A model generated the notes under the pieces. That model ran no database searches, was not told where the DNA came from, and was given only the letters and a program-made list of their open reading frames with translations. From Lachnospiraceae bacterium UBA4364 (GTDB lineage Bacteria; Bacillota; Clostridia; Lachnospirales; Lachnospiraceae): a DNA stretch of 64,000 bases. The stretch is from positions 56,594 through 120,593 of the forward strand of contig DGSK01000037.1 of assembly GCA_002393955.1 (NCBI GenBank), read 5' to 3'. Positions 35,820 to 45,214 of this stretch are shown one piece after another. Within the stretch, counting starts at the first letter, position 1, and every line of letters begins with the position of its first letter. A program made the translations under genes and the position numbers.

Positions 35820-37070
35820 ATGAAAAAGAGATTTTTTGCCATGGCATTGACAGCAATGCTGGCAGCAGGAACAGTGATGACTGGCTGTGAAGGCGGCAGT
35901 GAGCCTGCACCTGCGGAAACAGAGACTGAAGCTACGGAAGAAGCTGCTCCTTCTGCAGAAGCTACTGAGGAGGGCAGTGAGGGTTCAGCAGAGGAGGATC
36001 AGGCATTGGCAGATAATGTTGCAGAACTTATCGATGCTATCTATGTACAGACCAGGACTGACGAGACAGATGCGCAGTGTGCTGCTGCAAAGGAAGCATG
36101 GGATGCACTTACAGATGCACAGAAAGAACTTGTAGAAGGCGAATTTGCCGATCCCGATTATTTCGGCCGTGATACCGGTGATGCATCAAAGGACGATCCG
36201 CTTAATGCTGATGAAATAGGCGAGAATGAGATACTTGTAGTAAGCTTCGGAACATCATTCAACGACAGCCGTACAAATGACATAGGCGGTATCGAGAAAG
36301 CTATCCAGGAAGCATATCCCGACTGGTCCGTACGACGTGCTTTTACCGCACAGATCATAATCAACCACGTACAGGCTCGTGACGGTGAGTTTATTGATAA
36401 TGTGGAGCAGGCTCTGGACCGTGCTGTAAGTAACGGTGTTAAGAATCTTGTTGTTCAGCCTACACACCTTATGCATGGTGCTGAGTATGATGAGCTTGTT
36501 GAAGCACTTGAGAAATACAATGATAAGTTTGAGTCCATCATCGTTTCCGAGCCTATGCTGGGTGAGGTTGGTGCTGATTCAACAGAAACCAACGATGACA
36601 AGAAGGCTGTTGCAGAGGCAGTTGTTGCAGCTGCAGTAAGCGAGGCAGGTTTTGACAGCCTTGAGGCTGCAAAAGAAGCCGGAACAGCATTCGTTCTTAT
36701 GGGACATGGTACTTCACATAAGGCAAAGGTAACCTATGAGCAGATGCAGGCACAGTTTGATGCTCTTGGATATGATAACGTATTTGTAGGAACAGTAGAG
36801 GGTGAGCCTGAGAGCACTGAATGTTCTGTTGTTATTGATAATGTTTCGGCTGCAGGATATACAAATGTAGTACTCAGACCTCTCATGGTTGTTGCCGGTG
36901 ACCATGCAAATAACGATATGGCAGGTGACGAAGAGGATTCATGGAAGAGCATGTTCGAAGCAAGCGGAAAGTTTGATTCAGTTGACTGCCAGATCCTTGG
37001 ACTTGGTTCTATTCCTGAAATAGAAGCTATCTATGTAGCACATATCGATGAAGCATTAAAAAAAAAATAA
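35820..37070 (+). CDS. cbiK: Sirohydrochlorin cobaltochelatase as an exported lipoprotein
   Basis: CbiK inserts cobalt into sirohydrochlorin at the start of anaerobic B12 synthesis. This 416-residue version carries a lipoprotein signal peptide (lipobox ending MTGC, C23), an acidic linker and a helical segment to about residue 115, then the chelatase. The chelatase has ILVVSFGTSFNDSR, the metal histidine in QPTHLMHGAEYDE, and VLMGHGTSH. Export to the outer face is unusual for a biosynthetic enzyme; periplasmic CbiK is known from Desulfovibrio, where a role in metal or haem handling was proposed. AAAGGAGG lies nine bases before ATG 35820. The gene ends in a run of ten A (37058-37067), after which a -1 frame stays open into two more domains. 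Confidence 0.9.
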   Translation: MKKRFFAMALTAMLAAGTVMTGCEGGSEPAPAETETEATEEAAPSAEATEEGSEGSAEEDQALADNVAELIDAIYVQTRTDETDAQCAAAKEAWDALTDAQKELVEGEFADPDYFGRDTGDASKDDPLNADEIGENEILVVSFGTSFNDSRTNDIGGIEKAIQEAYPDWSVRRAFTAQIIINHVQARDGEFIDNVEQALDRAVSNGVKNLVVQPTHLMHGAEYDELVEALEKYNDKFESIIVSEPMLGEVGADSTETNDDKKAVAEAVVAAAVSEAGFDSLEAAKEAGTAFVLMGHGTSHKAKVTYEQMQAQFDALGYDNVFVGTVEGEPESTECSVVIDNVSAAGYTNVVLRPLMVVAGDHANNDMAGDEEDSWKSMFEASGKFDSVDCQILGLGSIPEIEAIYVAHIDEALKKK

Positions 37071-37804
37071 CTCTGAGCAGTAACTTAAACGGAACATCGG
37101 GGCTGCCTGCAGATGGTACATACACAGCAGTATTTACTACAGACAGTTCCATGTTTCATGTAAATGAAACTCTTAACGATCAGGGAACACTTACTGTAAA
37201 AAATGGTGTGGCAACGATCCATGTGAGCCTTGCCGGAGATGGGGTACTGAATGTATTCCAGGGAACTGCCGAAGATGCACAAAAGGAAGGCGCCAAGATA
37301 ATTGATCCCACCGAGGATACGGTGACATATGATGATGGTTCTACCGAAGTGGTGAATGGCTTTGACATTCCGGTTCCCGTGATCGGCGAGGAATTTGATG
37401 TAGCTATCATAGGAAAAAAGGGAAAGTGGTACGACCATAAAGTAAAGGTTGAGCTGGCAGAGGATGCTTCAGCCGATATTCAGCTGAAAGACGGCGAATA
37501 TACTGTAAAAGCAGTTCTTTCAGGCGGAACAGGTAAAGCATCGGTTACCTCACCTGCCGAGTTTACTGTTAAAGACGGTCAGGCTACAGTTTATGTTGAA
37601 TTTTCAAGTGACAATTATGACTATGCCATATGGGATGATGTAAAATATACTTCAGATATTAGTTCAGGTTTGTCAGTATTTGCATTTCCTCTCGTAGGTT
37701 TTGATGTTGAGATTCCCTTTGTTGCAGATACTACAGCAATGAGCAAGCCTCACGAGATTGAATATACAATATGCTTCGATTCTTCAACTATAGAAGAAAA
37801 GTAA
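37064..37804 (+). CDS. Tandem beta-rich domains, probably the -1 frameshift extension of CbiK
   Basis: About 246 codons open in the -1 frame from the poly-A run at the end of cbiK. The domain clearly begins upstream of its first ATG (37151), reading LPADGTYTAVFTTDSSMFHV, and that ATG lacks a ribosome site. The -1 frame is closed by a TGA at 37049-37051. Translation must therefore come from cbiK by slippage on A AAA AAA, by transcript slippage, or not at all. Two domains are seen: one ending near KGKWYDHKVKV and one reading LKDGEYTVKAVLSGGTGKASV to the end. I recall similar pairs in gut Firmicutes and Coriobacteria next to metallophore ABC transporters; they look like surface binding modules. 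The function is not established. Confidence 0.75.
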   Translation, partial: KITLSSNLNGTSGLPADGTYTAVFTTDSSMFHVNETLNDQGTLTVKNGVATIHVSLAGDGVLNVFQGTAEDAQKEGAKIIDPTEDTVTYDDGSTEVVNGFDIPVPVIGEEFDVAIIGKKGKWYDHKVKVELAEDASADIQLKDGEYTVKAVLSGGTGKASVTSPAEFTVKDGQATVYVEFSSDNYDYAIWDDVKYTSDISSGLSVFAFPLVGFDVEIPFVADTTAMSKPHEIEYTICFDSSTIEEK

Positions 37805-38988
37805 ATAAACTTGTAATTACATGGACTCTTTTCGCTTGTATATCCCTGTGCGGATGTACGGGCGGAGAGTCTTTTTCTGTTTCTGAGAATGGAAATACAG
37901 CGGAAAATATACCACAGGATGCAGAATGGGAAAATCAGGCAGCAGATGCCGGAGCTGTGCCCCTGAAGATAACCGGCATACGGGAGAATGCTGCCGCTAC
38001 AGAGTTTTCCATAACTGACTATGCAGGCGGTTATGCATCTATAGAGATATCTGATGGCAGGAAATACCTTATAGTTCCCGAGGGAGCCGAGGTCCCGGAG
38101 GATACAATGGGAATGACGGTAATAAAAAGACCTGTGGATAATATCTATCTGGCAAATTCTGCGGCGATGTGTGAATTTGCAGAGCTTGAGGCCGTTGATG
38201 CTGTCAGGTTTTCAGGAATAGAAAAAGACGATTGGACCATAGATGAAGCAGTATGTGCAATGGAATCCGGCGATATGATCTTTTGCGGTAATTACGGTGC
38301 ACCGGATTATGAAACACTTACGGCAGAGGGGTGTGAACTTGCAATAGAGAATACCATGGTAAACCATAAGCCTGAAGTCGTTGAGAAGCTTGAGGGCTTA
38401 GGAATACCGGTTCTGATAGATCGTGCCAGCTACGAGGCTGATCCTATTGGCAGGATGGAGTGGATAAAGGTTTACGGCCTGATCCTCGGGAAAGAGGATG
38501 TTGCGGAGGTTGCCTTTAATGAACAGAAAGCCATAGTTGATTCAATGGAAGAGTATGGAAACACAGGCTTTACGGTGGTGGCCTGCTATGTAAGTGCCAA
38601 TGGACAGATAGTCTGTACTAAGGGTGGAAGCTCATTGGCAAGGATGACTGAAATGGCCGGGGGAAACTATATACTTACTGCAGATGAGAATGATGAAAGT
38701 GTAAAGTCGACTGTAAAATACGGAATGGAAGAATTCATGACACTTGCCGGAGAGGCGGATTTTCTGGTATATGATGCTACAATTGACCATGTCGACAGTC
38801 TGGATGATATAATAGACAAGAATGCAATGTTTGCTAATTTCAAGGCGTTTGAGGAAGGTAATGTATGGGTGATGGAAGGCTCTTTATATCAGAACTCAAA
38901 TGAAGTAGGAACAATAGTCAGTGATATACATAATATGCTGACAGGAGAAGGGGAGACAGTTCACCTCAGAAAGCTTGGAAAAAATTGA
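37771..38988 (+). CDS. ABC transporter substrate-binding lipoprotein (BtuF/FecB type)
   Basis: A 405-residue lipoprotein with a signal peptide ending in the lipobox SLCGC (C29). The mature part has a short N-terminal domain, then the helical-backbone metallophore/corrinoid-binding fold (NIYLANSAAMCEFAELEAVDAV, YLILTAD-like YILTADEND). It would deliver a corrinoid, cobalt chelate, iron chelate or tetrapyrrole to the permease that follows; its place behind a cobalamin riboswitch favours a corrinoid or cobalt compound. The ATG at 37771 overlaps the preceding frame by 34 bases and has only a weak GAGATT upstream, so translational coupling is likely. Confidence 0.85.
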   Translation: MLRFFNYRRKVNKLVITWTLFACISLCGCTGGESFSVSENGNTAENIPQDAEWENQAADAGAVPLKITGIRENAAATEFSITDYAGGYASIEISDGRKYLIVPEGAEVPEDTMGMTVIKRPVDNIYLANSAAMCEFAELEAVDAVRFSGIEKDDWTIDEAVCAMESGDMIFCGNYGAPDYETLTAEGCELAIENTMVNHKPEVVEKLEGLGIPVLIDRASYEADPIGRMEWIKVYGLILGKEDVAEVAFNEQKAIVDSMEEYGNTGFTVVACYVSANGQIVCTKGGSSLARMTEMAGGNYILTADENDESVKSTVKYGMEEFMTLAGEADFLVYDATIDHVDSLDDIIDKNAMFANFKAFEEGNVWVMEGSLYQNSNEVGTIVSDIHNMLTGEGETVHLRKLGKN

Positions 38989-39002
38989 TTGGAAATAACT
39001 GA

Positions 39003-40007
39003 TTGGAAAAAGCCGGAACGAAAAAAAGAACGATCATAGGTTTTGGGATAATGTTAGTGCTGCTGGGAACGGCAGCGTTCATATCCGTTGCCGCCGGGAG
39101 TGTTTCCGTAAATATCTTTGCTCCCCTTTCGGATAATGACAGCATGATCATTTTTGATATCAGATTGCCGCGTACTCTTTTGGCGGCAGTATCAGGTGCG
39201 GCTCTTGCAGTTTCTGGTTATCTTCTTCAGACCTTCTTCAGAAATCCGATAGCAGGTCCCTATGTAATGGGTATATCATCAGGAGCAAAAATGACTATGG
39301 TTCTTGCCATGACATTTGTCGTGGCAAGTGGTGGAAGTATGACATCAGTCCTTAAGATCGTTGCGTCGTTTGCAGGTGCGCTGCTGTCAACTTTTCTGAT
39401 ACTCATATTGTCTTTCAGAGTTAAAAGCATGAGTGTGCTTTTGGTGGCAGGCATAATGGTGGGATATATCTGTACGGCTGTCACTGAATTCATAGTAACA
39501 TTTGCTGATGACACTTCTATAATAAGCCTTCACGGCTGGGCGCAGGGAGGGTTTTCCAGTGCGGCATTTCCCGGAACGTATACTGCCGTGATACTGGTGC
39601 TTATCGGAATCGCAGGAGTATTCCTTATGTCAAAGCCTATAGGCGCATATATGCAGGGAGAAAAGTATGCTGAAAGTCTGGGGGTCAATGTTCGTGGGCT
39701 TCAATTGCTGATGATCATTTTTTCAAGCTTTCTTTCCGCGGTCGTTACAGCCTATGCCGGTCCCGTATCATTCGTTGGCATAGCAGTTCCCTTTCTTGTA
39801 AAAAAACTCATAAAGCAGTCCAGACCGATAATCCTGATACCGGCACTTATACTTGCCGGAGCTGCTTTTACTCTGTTCTGCGACATAGTTGCAAGGCTTT
39901 TGTTTTCACCGATCGAGCTGTCGCTTTCTACCGTGACGGCCTTCTTTGGTGCACCGGTAGTTCTCTTTATAATGGCCGGGAGAAAGAGAGGGCAGCGGGA
40001 TGAGTGA
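39003..40007 (+). CDS. FecCD/BtuC-family ABC transporter permease
   Basis: A 334-residue membrane protein with about nine or ten helices and family motifs such as RLPRTLLAAVSGAALAVSG, NPIAGPYVMGISSGA and GPVSFVGIAVP. It forms the channel for the preceding binding protein. The start is a TTG at 39003 with GGAAAT eight bases upstream; no ATG fits the family start. Its end overlaps the ABC:CbiD gene by eight bases. Confidence 0.92.
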   Translation: MEKAGTKKRTIIGFGIMLVLLGTAAFISVAAGSVSVNIFAPLSDNDSMIIFDIRLPRTLLAAVSGAALAVSGYLLQTFFRNPIAGPYVMGISSGAKMTMVLAMTFVVASGGSMTSVLKIVASFAGALLSTFLILILSFRVKSMSVLLVAGIMVGYICTAVTEFIVTFADDTSIISLHGWAQGGFSSAAFPGTYTAVILVLIGIAGVFLMSKPIGAYMQGEKYAESLGVNVRGLQLLMIIFSSFLSAVVTAYAGPVSFVGIAVPFLVKKLIKQSRPIILIPALILAGAAFTLFCDIVARLLFSPIELSLSTVTAFFGAPVVLFIMAGRKRGQRDE

Positions 40008-41901
40008 CATGATAAAAGCGAGTGGGATTTCAGCAGGGTACAGTAAAAAAACAGTGCTGGAAGGAATTGACTTTACTATTTCGAAGGGGGAACTGATTTC
40101 ATTGATCGGTCCAAACGGTGCGGGAAAGTCAACTCTCTTACATGTGGTGGCAAGACAGCTTGGGGCAATGGCCGGTACGGTATATATATCCGGAACCGAT
40201 ATCCGTGAGATCAAAGGGAAAGATTTTTCAAAGAAAGCAGCCGTGCTTTTTACTGCCAGGACACGACATGAAAATGAAAGCTGTTTCGATGTGGTATCGG
40301 CCGGAAGGTATCCCTATACCGGATGGTTTGGTATCCCTGAAAGGGCTGATATAGAAATAATAGAACAGGTTATGCGTGAAACCGACTGCTATGAGCTAAG
40401 GAACCTTCTTTTCGATAACCTGTCTGACGGGCAGAAACAGCGTGTGCTGATAGCGAGAGCTTTGGCACAGTGCCCTGAGGTGCTTATACTTGATGAACCT
40501 GCGGCATTCCTTGACCTGAAATATCAGATAGAGATGATGGAGCTTTTAACCTCCGTTGCACATAGGGAAGAGTCTCCTGTAACTGTATTTATGTCTGTGC
40601 ATGATCTTTTTCTGGCAAACAGTTTTTCAGACCGGGTGCTGATGGTAAAGGACGGGAAGATTTATAAATATGGTCTGCCCCAAGATGTAATGAAGTCTGA
40701 GATCCTGTCAGGACTTTATGATGTAAGCAGGGAAAAGATCGAAGAGATAATGAATCCCGGCGGAATATATGAAAGAGTCGGTGATAAAAAATTAAAAATA
40801 GGTTATACCACGGGAACTACCGCATCGCTTGCTTCTTATGGCGCGGCAATGCTTTTGCTTACGGGGGAGGTCCCGGATAAGCTTTCGCTGTATACGCCCG
40901 GAGGAATGTTAGTCAGCGTGTCGGCGGAGTCATCGGAGCTTCTTGAAGCCGGAAAGCTTGCTGTATGCACCGTTAAGAAAAGAGCAGGAGACGATCCGGA
41001 TGTGACGGATGGTATAAAGATTACATCAAGTGTCAGATTAAACGAAAGCGGTACTGTCAATATCGATGGAGGAGCCGGTATAGGGCGGGTGACCAAGCCG
41101 GGACTTGACCGCAGTATTGGAGAAGCTGCCATTAATTCCGTACCAAGGAAAATGATAACGGAAAGTGTGATCCGTGCAGCCGATGAAAACGGATACGAGG
41201 GAGGCTTTGATGTGGTGATATCCGCAGAGGACGGTGCGGTACGGGCGAAGAATACAATGAATCCTTACCTTGGGATAGAGGGGGGGATATCTATCCTCGG
41301 GACCAGCGGTATAGTAGAGCCTATGTCTGAAAGGGCTGTGGTGAAAACCATAGAAGTGGCCTTAAAGCAGATACGCAGCGAAGGTGCAGAGCGGGTGATA
41401 CTCACGCCGGGAAATCTGGGCGAAGACTTTATAAAGAAGTGCATGGATCCTAAGCTTGGCATCAGATATGCCAGGGTTTCTAACTTTATCGGGGATGCGA
41501 TAGAGCTGTGCAAGGCGGGCGGTTTTAAGGAAGTAATGCTTATCGGACACACAGGAAAGCTCATAAAGATAGCCGGTGGCGCAATGAATACCCACTCATC
41601 CTATGCTGACGGAAGACAGGAAGTTATAGGCTTTCATGCTGCTATGTGCGGTGCACCGGCTGAATGCATAAAAAAGATAGGTGATCAGGTTACAACGGAA
41701 GCCTGTGTGGATATCTTGAAAGAGTATAATGTATTGGAGGCTGCTACACAGGGGATACTTGATGCCATACAGAGCAGGCTTGAAAGGAAAGCAGGAGAGA
41801 ATATGAGGATCGGCGCACTTTTGCTTACAAGGAAGTACGGCGTATTCGGGGTAACTGACAAAGGCAGGGAATTGATAAAAGAGTGGGGCGGTGAGATTTA
41901 G
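40000..41901 (+). CDS. cbiD: Fusion of ABC transporter ATPase (BtuD/FecE type) and CbiD
   Basis: A 633-residue two-domain protein. Residues 1 to about 255 are a complete ATPase: Walker A GPNGAGKST, signature LSDGQKQR, Walker B LILDEP, and the switch histidine in SVHDL. Residues about 265-633 are CbiD, the cobalt-precorrin-5B C1-methyltransferase (IGYTTGTTA; LTPGNLGEDF; LIGHTGKLIKIAGG). A uptake ATPase joined to a ring methyltransferase is unusual, and no stop or frameshift separates the parts. It may be simple gene fusion or may hold biosynthesis at the importer. It overlaps the permease by eight bases; cbiF:cbiG follows two bases later. Confidence 0.92.
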   Translation: MSDMIKASGISAGYSKKTVLEGIDFTISKGELISLIGPNGAGKSTLLHVVARQLGAMAGTVYISGTDIREIKGKDFSKKAAVLFTARTRHENESCFDVVSAGRYPYTGWFGIPERADIEIIEQVMRETDCYELRNLLFDNLSDGQKQRVLIARALAQCPEVLILDEPAAFLDLKYQIEMMELLTSVAHREESPVTVFMSVHDLFLANSFSDRVLMVKDGKIYKYGLPQDVMKSEILSGLYDVSREKIEEIMNPGGIYERVGDKKLKIGYTTGTTASLASYGAAMLLLTGEVPDKLSLYTPGGMLVSVSAESSELLEAGKLAVCTVKKRAGDDPDVTDGIKITSSVRLNESGTVNIDGGAGIGRVTKPGLDRSIGEAAINSVPRKMITESVIRAADENGYEGGFDVVISAEDGAVRAKNTMNPYLGIEGGISILGTSGIVEPMSERAVVKTIEVALKQIRSEGAERVILTPGNLGEDFIKKCMDPKLGIRYARVSNFIGDAIELCKAGGFKEVMLIGHTGKLIKIAGGAMNTHSSYADGRQEVIGFHAAMCGAPAECIKKIGDQVTTEACVDILKEYNVLEAATQGILDAIQSRLERKAGENMRIGALLLTRKYGVFGVTDKGRELIKEWGGEI

Positions 41902-41903
41902 AT

Positions 41904-43496
41904 ATGGTAGTTTTTGTAGGAGCAGGAGCCGGTGATCCGGAACTGATCACGGTAAAAGGAAAAGAATACCTGAAAAAGGCAGACTGTATAATATATGCGG
42001 GGAGTCTGGTCAACCCTGAGCTTTTAAAATATGCAGGGGAGAATACCACTGTTTATGACAGTGCAAAGATGACTCTGGAAGAAGTGATATCCGTCATGGA
42101 AAGATATCGGAACGGTTTGGTAGTAAGGCTCCATACCGGGGATCCATCGTTGTATGGCGCCATCAGGGAACAGATGGAGCAGCTTGATATGCTTGGAATA
42201 GAACACCATTCTGTTCCGGGAGTATCCAGCTTTTTGGCGGCGGCTGCATCGCTTGATGCAGAATATACGCTGCCTGAAGTGAGCCAAAGCCTGATAATCA
42301 CACGTGCAGAGGGGCGTACTCCGGTGCCCGCGGGTCAGCAGCTTCATGTGCTTGCTGCTACGGGAGCATCACTGGCAATTTTTCTTTCAGCTTCTCTTAC
42401 GGGAAAGGTAAAGACAGAGCTGCTGTCAGGCGGTTTATCCCCGGATACACCTGTTGCGATAGTCTATAAGGCATCCTGGCCGGATGAAAAGATAATAAAA
42501 TGTACAATAGATACTCTTCCGGAAGCTGCGGAGGCGGAAGGCATAGAAAAGACTGCCCTGATACTGGTGGGTGATTTCCTGAAAGGTGCGGGAGATCGAT
42601 CTAAGCTTTATCATCCGGATTTTACGACTATGTACAGGAGTGGTAAGAAAAAAAGAAAGCTGAGTATTGCCGCTTTTACGGATAAAGGATATGAATTGGG
42701 CAAAAAAATAGCGGAAGCATTAAGGAATAGTTATGCTGTTAAGAATAAGGCAGGCTGTTCTATCGGTGATAGGACAGATTCGGAAGGTAGAAATCCGGAT
42801 TATATTACCTGCGACCGCATTGAAAGAGGTGGTCTCTCAAAATGGACACAGAGCATGTTTTACGAGTCAGAGGCTATAGTATTCGTAGGCGCGGCAGGGA
42901 TAGCTGTCCGTGCGATTTCGGCTTTTCCCAGGTCAAAGACTTCGGATCCCGCGGTAGTGGTAGTGGATGAGGACGGAAAGTATGCAATCCCCATATTGTC
43001 TGAGGAGTATGGCGGAGCAAACCGGATTGCTCAGGAGATAGCGGGAATAACAGGAGCACAGGCTGTCATAACAAGCAGGCAGGGAAAAAAGAATGAGAAG
43101 AGATATGTTACGGTAGGTATAGGTTGCAAGCGGGGAACTTCGTACGAGGATATAGAAAAGGCATATGAGACTTTCATAAGGGATAACGACATCCCTTATG
43201 ATGAAGTCAGTGCATTTGCAAGCATAAATTTGAAAAAGGACGAAGAGGGACTGCTGGAATTTGCAGATAAGAAAGGAATACCTATAGCCTTTTATTCACC
43301 GGAAGAGCTCATGGAAGTTCGGGGCGAGTTTGAATCTTCGGATTTTGTGATGAAGATCACAGGATGTGATAACGTTTGTGAGAGGGCGGCAGTTAAGCTG
43401 GCGGGAGAAGCAGTTTCTGTACATAAGACAGCTTATGACGGAGTTACCCTGGCAGCTGTTTACGGAGTAATAGCACCGGTGAGTGAGAAGAAATAA
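41904..43496 (+). CDS. cbiF: CbiF-CbiG fusion: cobalt-precorrin-4 C11-methyltransferase and cobalt-precorrin-5A hydrolase
   Basis: A 530-residue bifunctional enzyme. Residues 1 to about 250 are the SAM-dependent methyltransferase CbiF (VGAGAGDPELITVKG, IYAGSLVNPELL, HTGDPSLYGAI). Residues about 252-530 are CbiG, which opens the delta-lactone and releases acetaldehyde: the N-domain includes AAFTDKGYELGKK and FVGAAGIAVRAI, the C-domain VGIGCKRGTSYE. The two reactions are consecutive and the next step is CbiD, encoded just upstream. The start ATG 41904 comes two bases after the cbiD stop, with GGCGGTGAG upstream. Confidence 0.93.
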   Translation: MVVFVGAGAGDPELITVKGKEYLKKADCIIYAGSLVNPELLKYAGENTTVYDSAKMTLEEVISVMERYRNGLVVRLHTGDPSLYGAIREQMEQLDMLGIEHHSVPGVSSFLAAAASLDAEYTLPEVSQSLIITRAEGRTPVPAGQQLHVLAATGASLAIFLSASLTGKVKTELLSGGLSPDTPVAIVYKASWPDEKIIKCTIDTLPEAAEAEGIEKTALILVGDFLKGAGDRSKLYHPDFTTMYRSGKKKRKLSIAAFTDKGYELGKKIAEALRNSYAVKNKAGCSIGDRTDSEGRNPDYITCDRIERGGLSKWTQSMFYESEAIVFVGAAGIAVRAISAFPRSKTSDPAVVVVDEDGKYAIPILSEEYGGANRIAQEIAGITGAQAVITSRQGKKNEKRYVTVGIGCKRGTSYEDIEKAYETFIRDNDIPYDEVSAFASINLKKDEEGLLEFADKKGIPIAFYSPEELMEVRGEFESSDFVMKITGCDNVCERAAVKLAGEAVSVHKTAYDGVTLAAVYGVIAPVSEKK

Positions 43497-43546
43497 ATGC
43501 TGTCAGTCAGTGGTAAGCTGATATAGAGTTTGTGCGGAGGAAAATG

Positions 43547-44302
43547 ATGGGTGTACTGTATGTAGTGGGTATAGGTCCCGGCGGATATGCGGACATGAGC
43601 ATAAAGGCAATAGATGCTATAAAAAAATCCGAATTGATAGTAGGATATACGGCCTATATCAGATTGCTTAAGGAGAGTCTTTCAGAAGAGGTCTGGATGC
43701 GGGATAAGGATTTCTATGACACAGGAATGATGGGAGAGGCTAAGCGGTGCAGGTATGCCATAGGGGAAGCAGCCAAAGGACGGACGGTTTCCGTGATATG
43801 TACCGGGGATGCCGGAGTGTATGGTATGGCATCGCCTGTTCTTGAGCTGCTTGATGAAAGGAACGTAAGCGTGGAAGTAATACCGGGTATCACGGCAGCC
43901 TGTTCAGGAGCAGCGATACTGGGGGCACCTCTTAGCAATGATTTCTGTGTGATATCACTTTCTGACAGGCTTACTCCGTATGAGGTGATAGTGAAAAGGT
44001 TAAAAGGTGCTGCCGCTGCGGATTTCCCTATAGTTCTTTATAATCCTGCATCAAAGGGAAGGCCGGATGCACTTAAAAAAGCGGTAGAAGTGTTAGAGGA
44101 GTGTGGTATTCCGGAGTCTACGGTCTGTGGTATAGCGCATAGTATAGGTCGTGATGGTGAGAGTGTGACAATAACAGATCTTGGTCGGCTTTGTGATAAT
44201 GAGGTCACAATGTCAGATACTGTTTTTATAGGGAATAGTCTGAGTTATAAAAAAGATGGTCATATAGTTACGCCAAGAGGATATAAAATGTCACAGGATT
44301 AA
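43547..44302 (+). CDS. cbiH: Cobalt-precorrin-3B C17-methyltransferase
   Basis: SAM-dependent enzyme that methylates C17 and contracts the corrin ring; 251 residues. Family motifs are VVGIGPGGYADMSIKAI, ELIVGYTAYIRLL, STGDAG-like CTGDAGVYGMA, and NPASKGRPD. Two ATG codons (43544, 43547) follow GGAGG at 43536-43540; the second has the better six-base spacing. It follows cbiF:cbiG after about 50 bases. Confidence 0.93.
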   Translation: MGVLYVVGIGPGGYADMSIKAIDAIKKSELIVGYTAYIRLLKESLSEEVWMRDKDFYDTGMMGEAKRCRYAIGEAAKGRTVSVICTGDAGVYGMASPVLELLDERNVSVEVIPGITAACSGAAILGAPLSNDFCVISLSDRLTPYEVIVKRLKGAAAADFPIVLYNPASKGRPDALKKAVEVLEECGIPESTVCGIAHSIGRDGESVTITDLGRLCDNEVTMSDTVFIGNSLSYKKDGHIVTPRGYKMSQD

Positions 44303-44399
44303 GCATATGCAATCCTGTGTCCGGTGATGCATTATTATAGTAAGCGCAGTAAAAATAAAAAGTGTTTTGTCGTTTACTATATAAATAGAAAGGCAGAAA

Positions 44400-45143
44400 A
44401 TGAGAATACTTATATTTGCGGGTACATCGGATGGCAGGGAATTGTCATATCGTCTGGCGGAAAAGTACGATGTGACGGCATCAGTTGCGACAGAATACGG
44501 CAGAATTCTTGAAGAAAGCTATGGGGATTCAGGGCATATAAAAGTTTTATCCGGCAGGATGACTGAGGATGAAATGGAAACGCTCATGAAGGATTATGAT
44601 GCCTGCATTGACGCTACTCATCCCTACGCAGTCGAAGCCGGAGAAAATATTAAAAAGGCGGCAGAGTGTGCCGGAATCAGGCTGCTAAGGCTTGGACGTA
44701 AGGCTTGTAAGATCCCGGATGATGCAGCAGTTTTTTCTACTGTGGCAGATGCGGCAGAGTATCTTAAAGAAAAAAAAGGAAATGTGCTGATCGCTACCGG
44801 CGCCAAGGAATTAAAGAAATTTATTACGGTCGGAAAGGAGCGGCTTACTGTAAGGATACTGCCGGCGGATGAGTCGCTAAGGAGTGCAAAAGATTCCGGC
44901 TTAACTGAAGAGAATATCCTGACAGGGGTAGGACCATTTTCGAAAGAGGATAATATTAAAGCCATAAGGGAAAGAAATATAGAATATTTTGTGACAAAGG
45001 ATGGCGGTACTGCCGGGGGATTTCCTGAGAAAGCCGCAGCCTGCAGGGAGTGCGGAATACAGATGGTCGTAATAAAGCGGCCGGAAGGCAGGGAAGGAAT
45101 CGGGATAGAGGAGATTATTGAAGAAATCGCAAAATTTGAATGA
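44400..45143 (+). CDS. cbiJ: Cobalt-precorrin-6A reductase
   Basis: NAD(P)H-dependent reductase of the corrin ring; 247 residues. It starts with ILIFAGTSDGRELSYRLAE, the family signature, and has DATHPYAVEAGENIKKAA and the C-terminal VTKDGGTAGGFPEK. AAAGG lies a few bases before ATG 44400. It sits 97 bases after cbiH; that spacer shows nothing notable. Confidence 0.93.
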   Translation: MRILIFAGTSDGRELSYRLAEKYDVTASVATEYGRILEESYGDSGHIKVLSGRMTEDEMETLMKDYDACIDATHPYAVEAGENIKKAAECAGIRLLRLGRKACKIPDDAAVFSTVADAAEYLKEKKGNVLIATGAKELKKFITVGKERLTVRILPADESLRSAKDSGLTEENILTGVGPFSKEDNIKAIRERNIEYFVTKDGGTAGGFPEKAAACRECGIQMVVIKRPEGREGIGIEEIIEEIAKFE

Positions 45144-45214
45144 TCAAATAGATATAACAAGAGTTTTATTTGATCTGGTATAAGATAAAAATAGTTAAAC
45201 ACAGGGGGAAAGAT

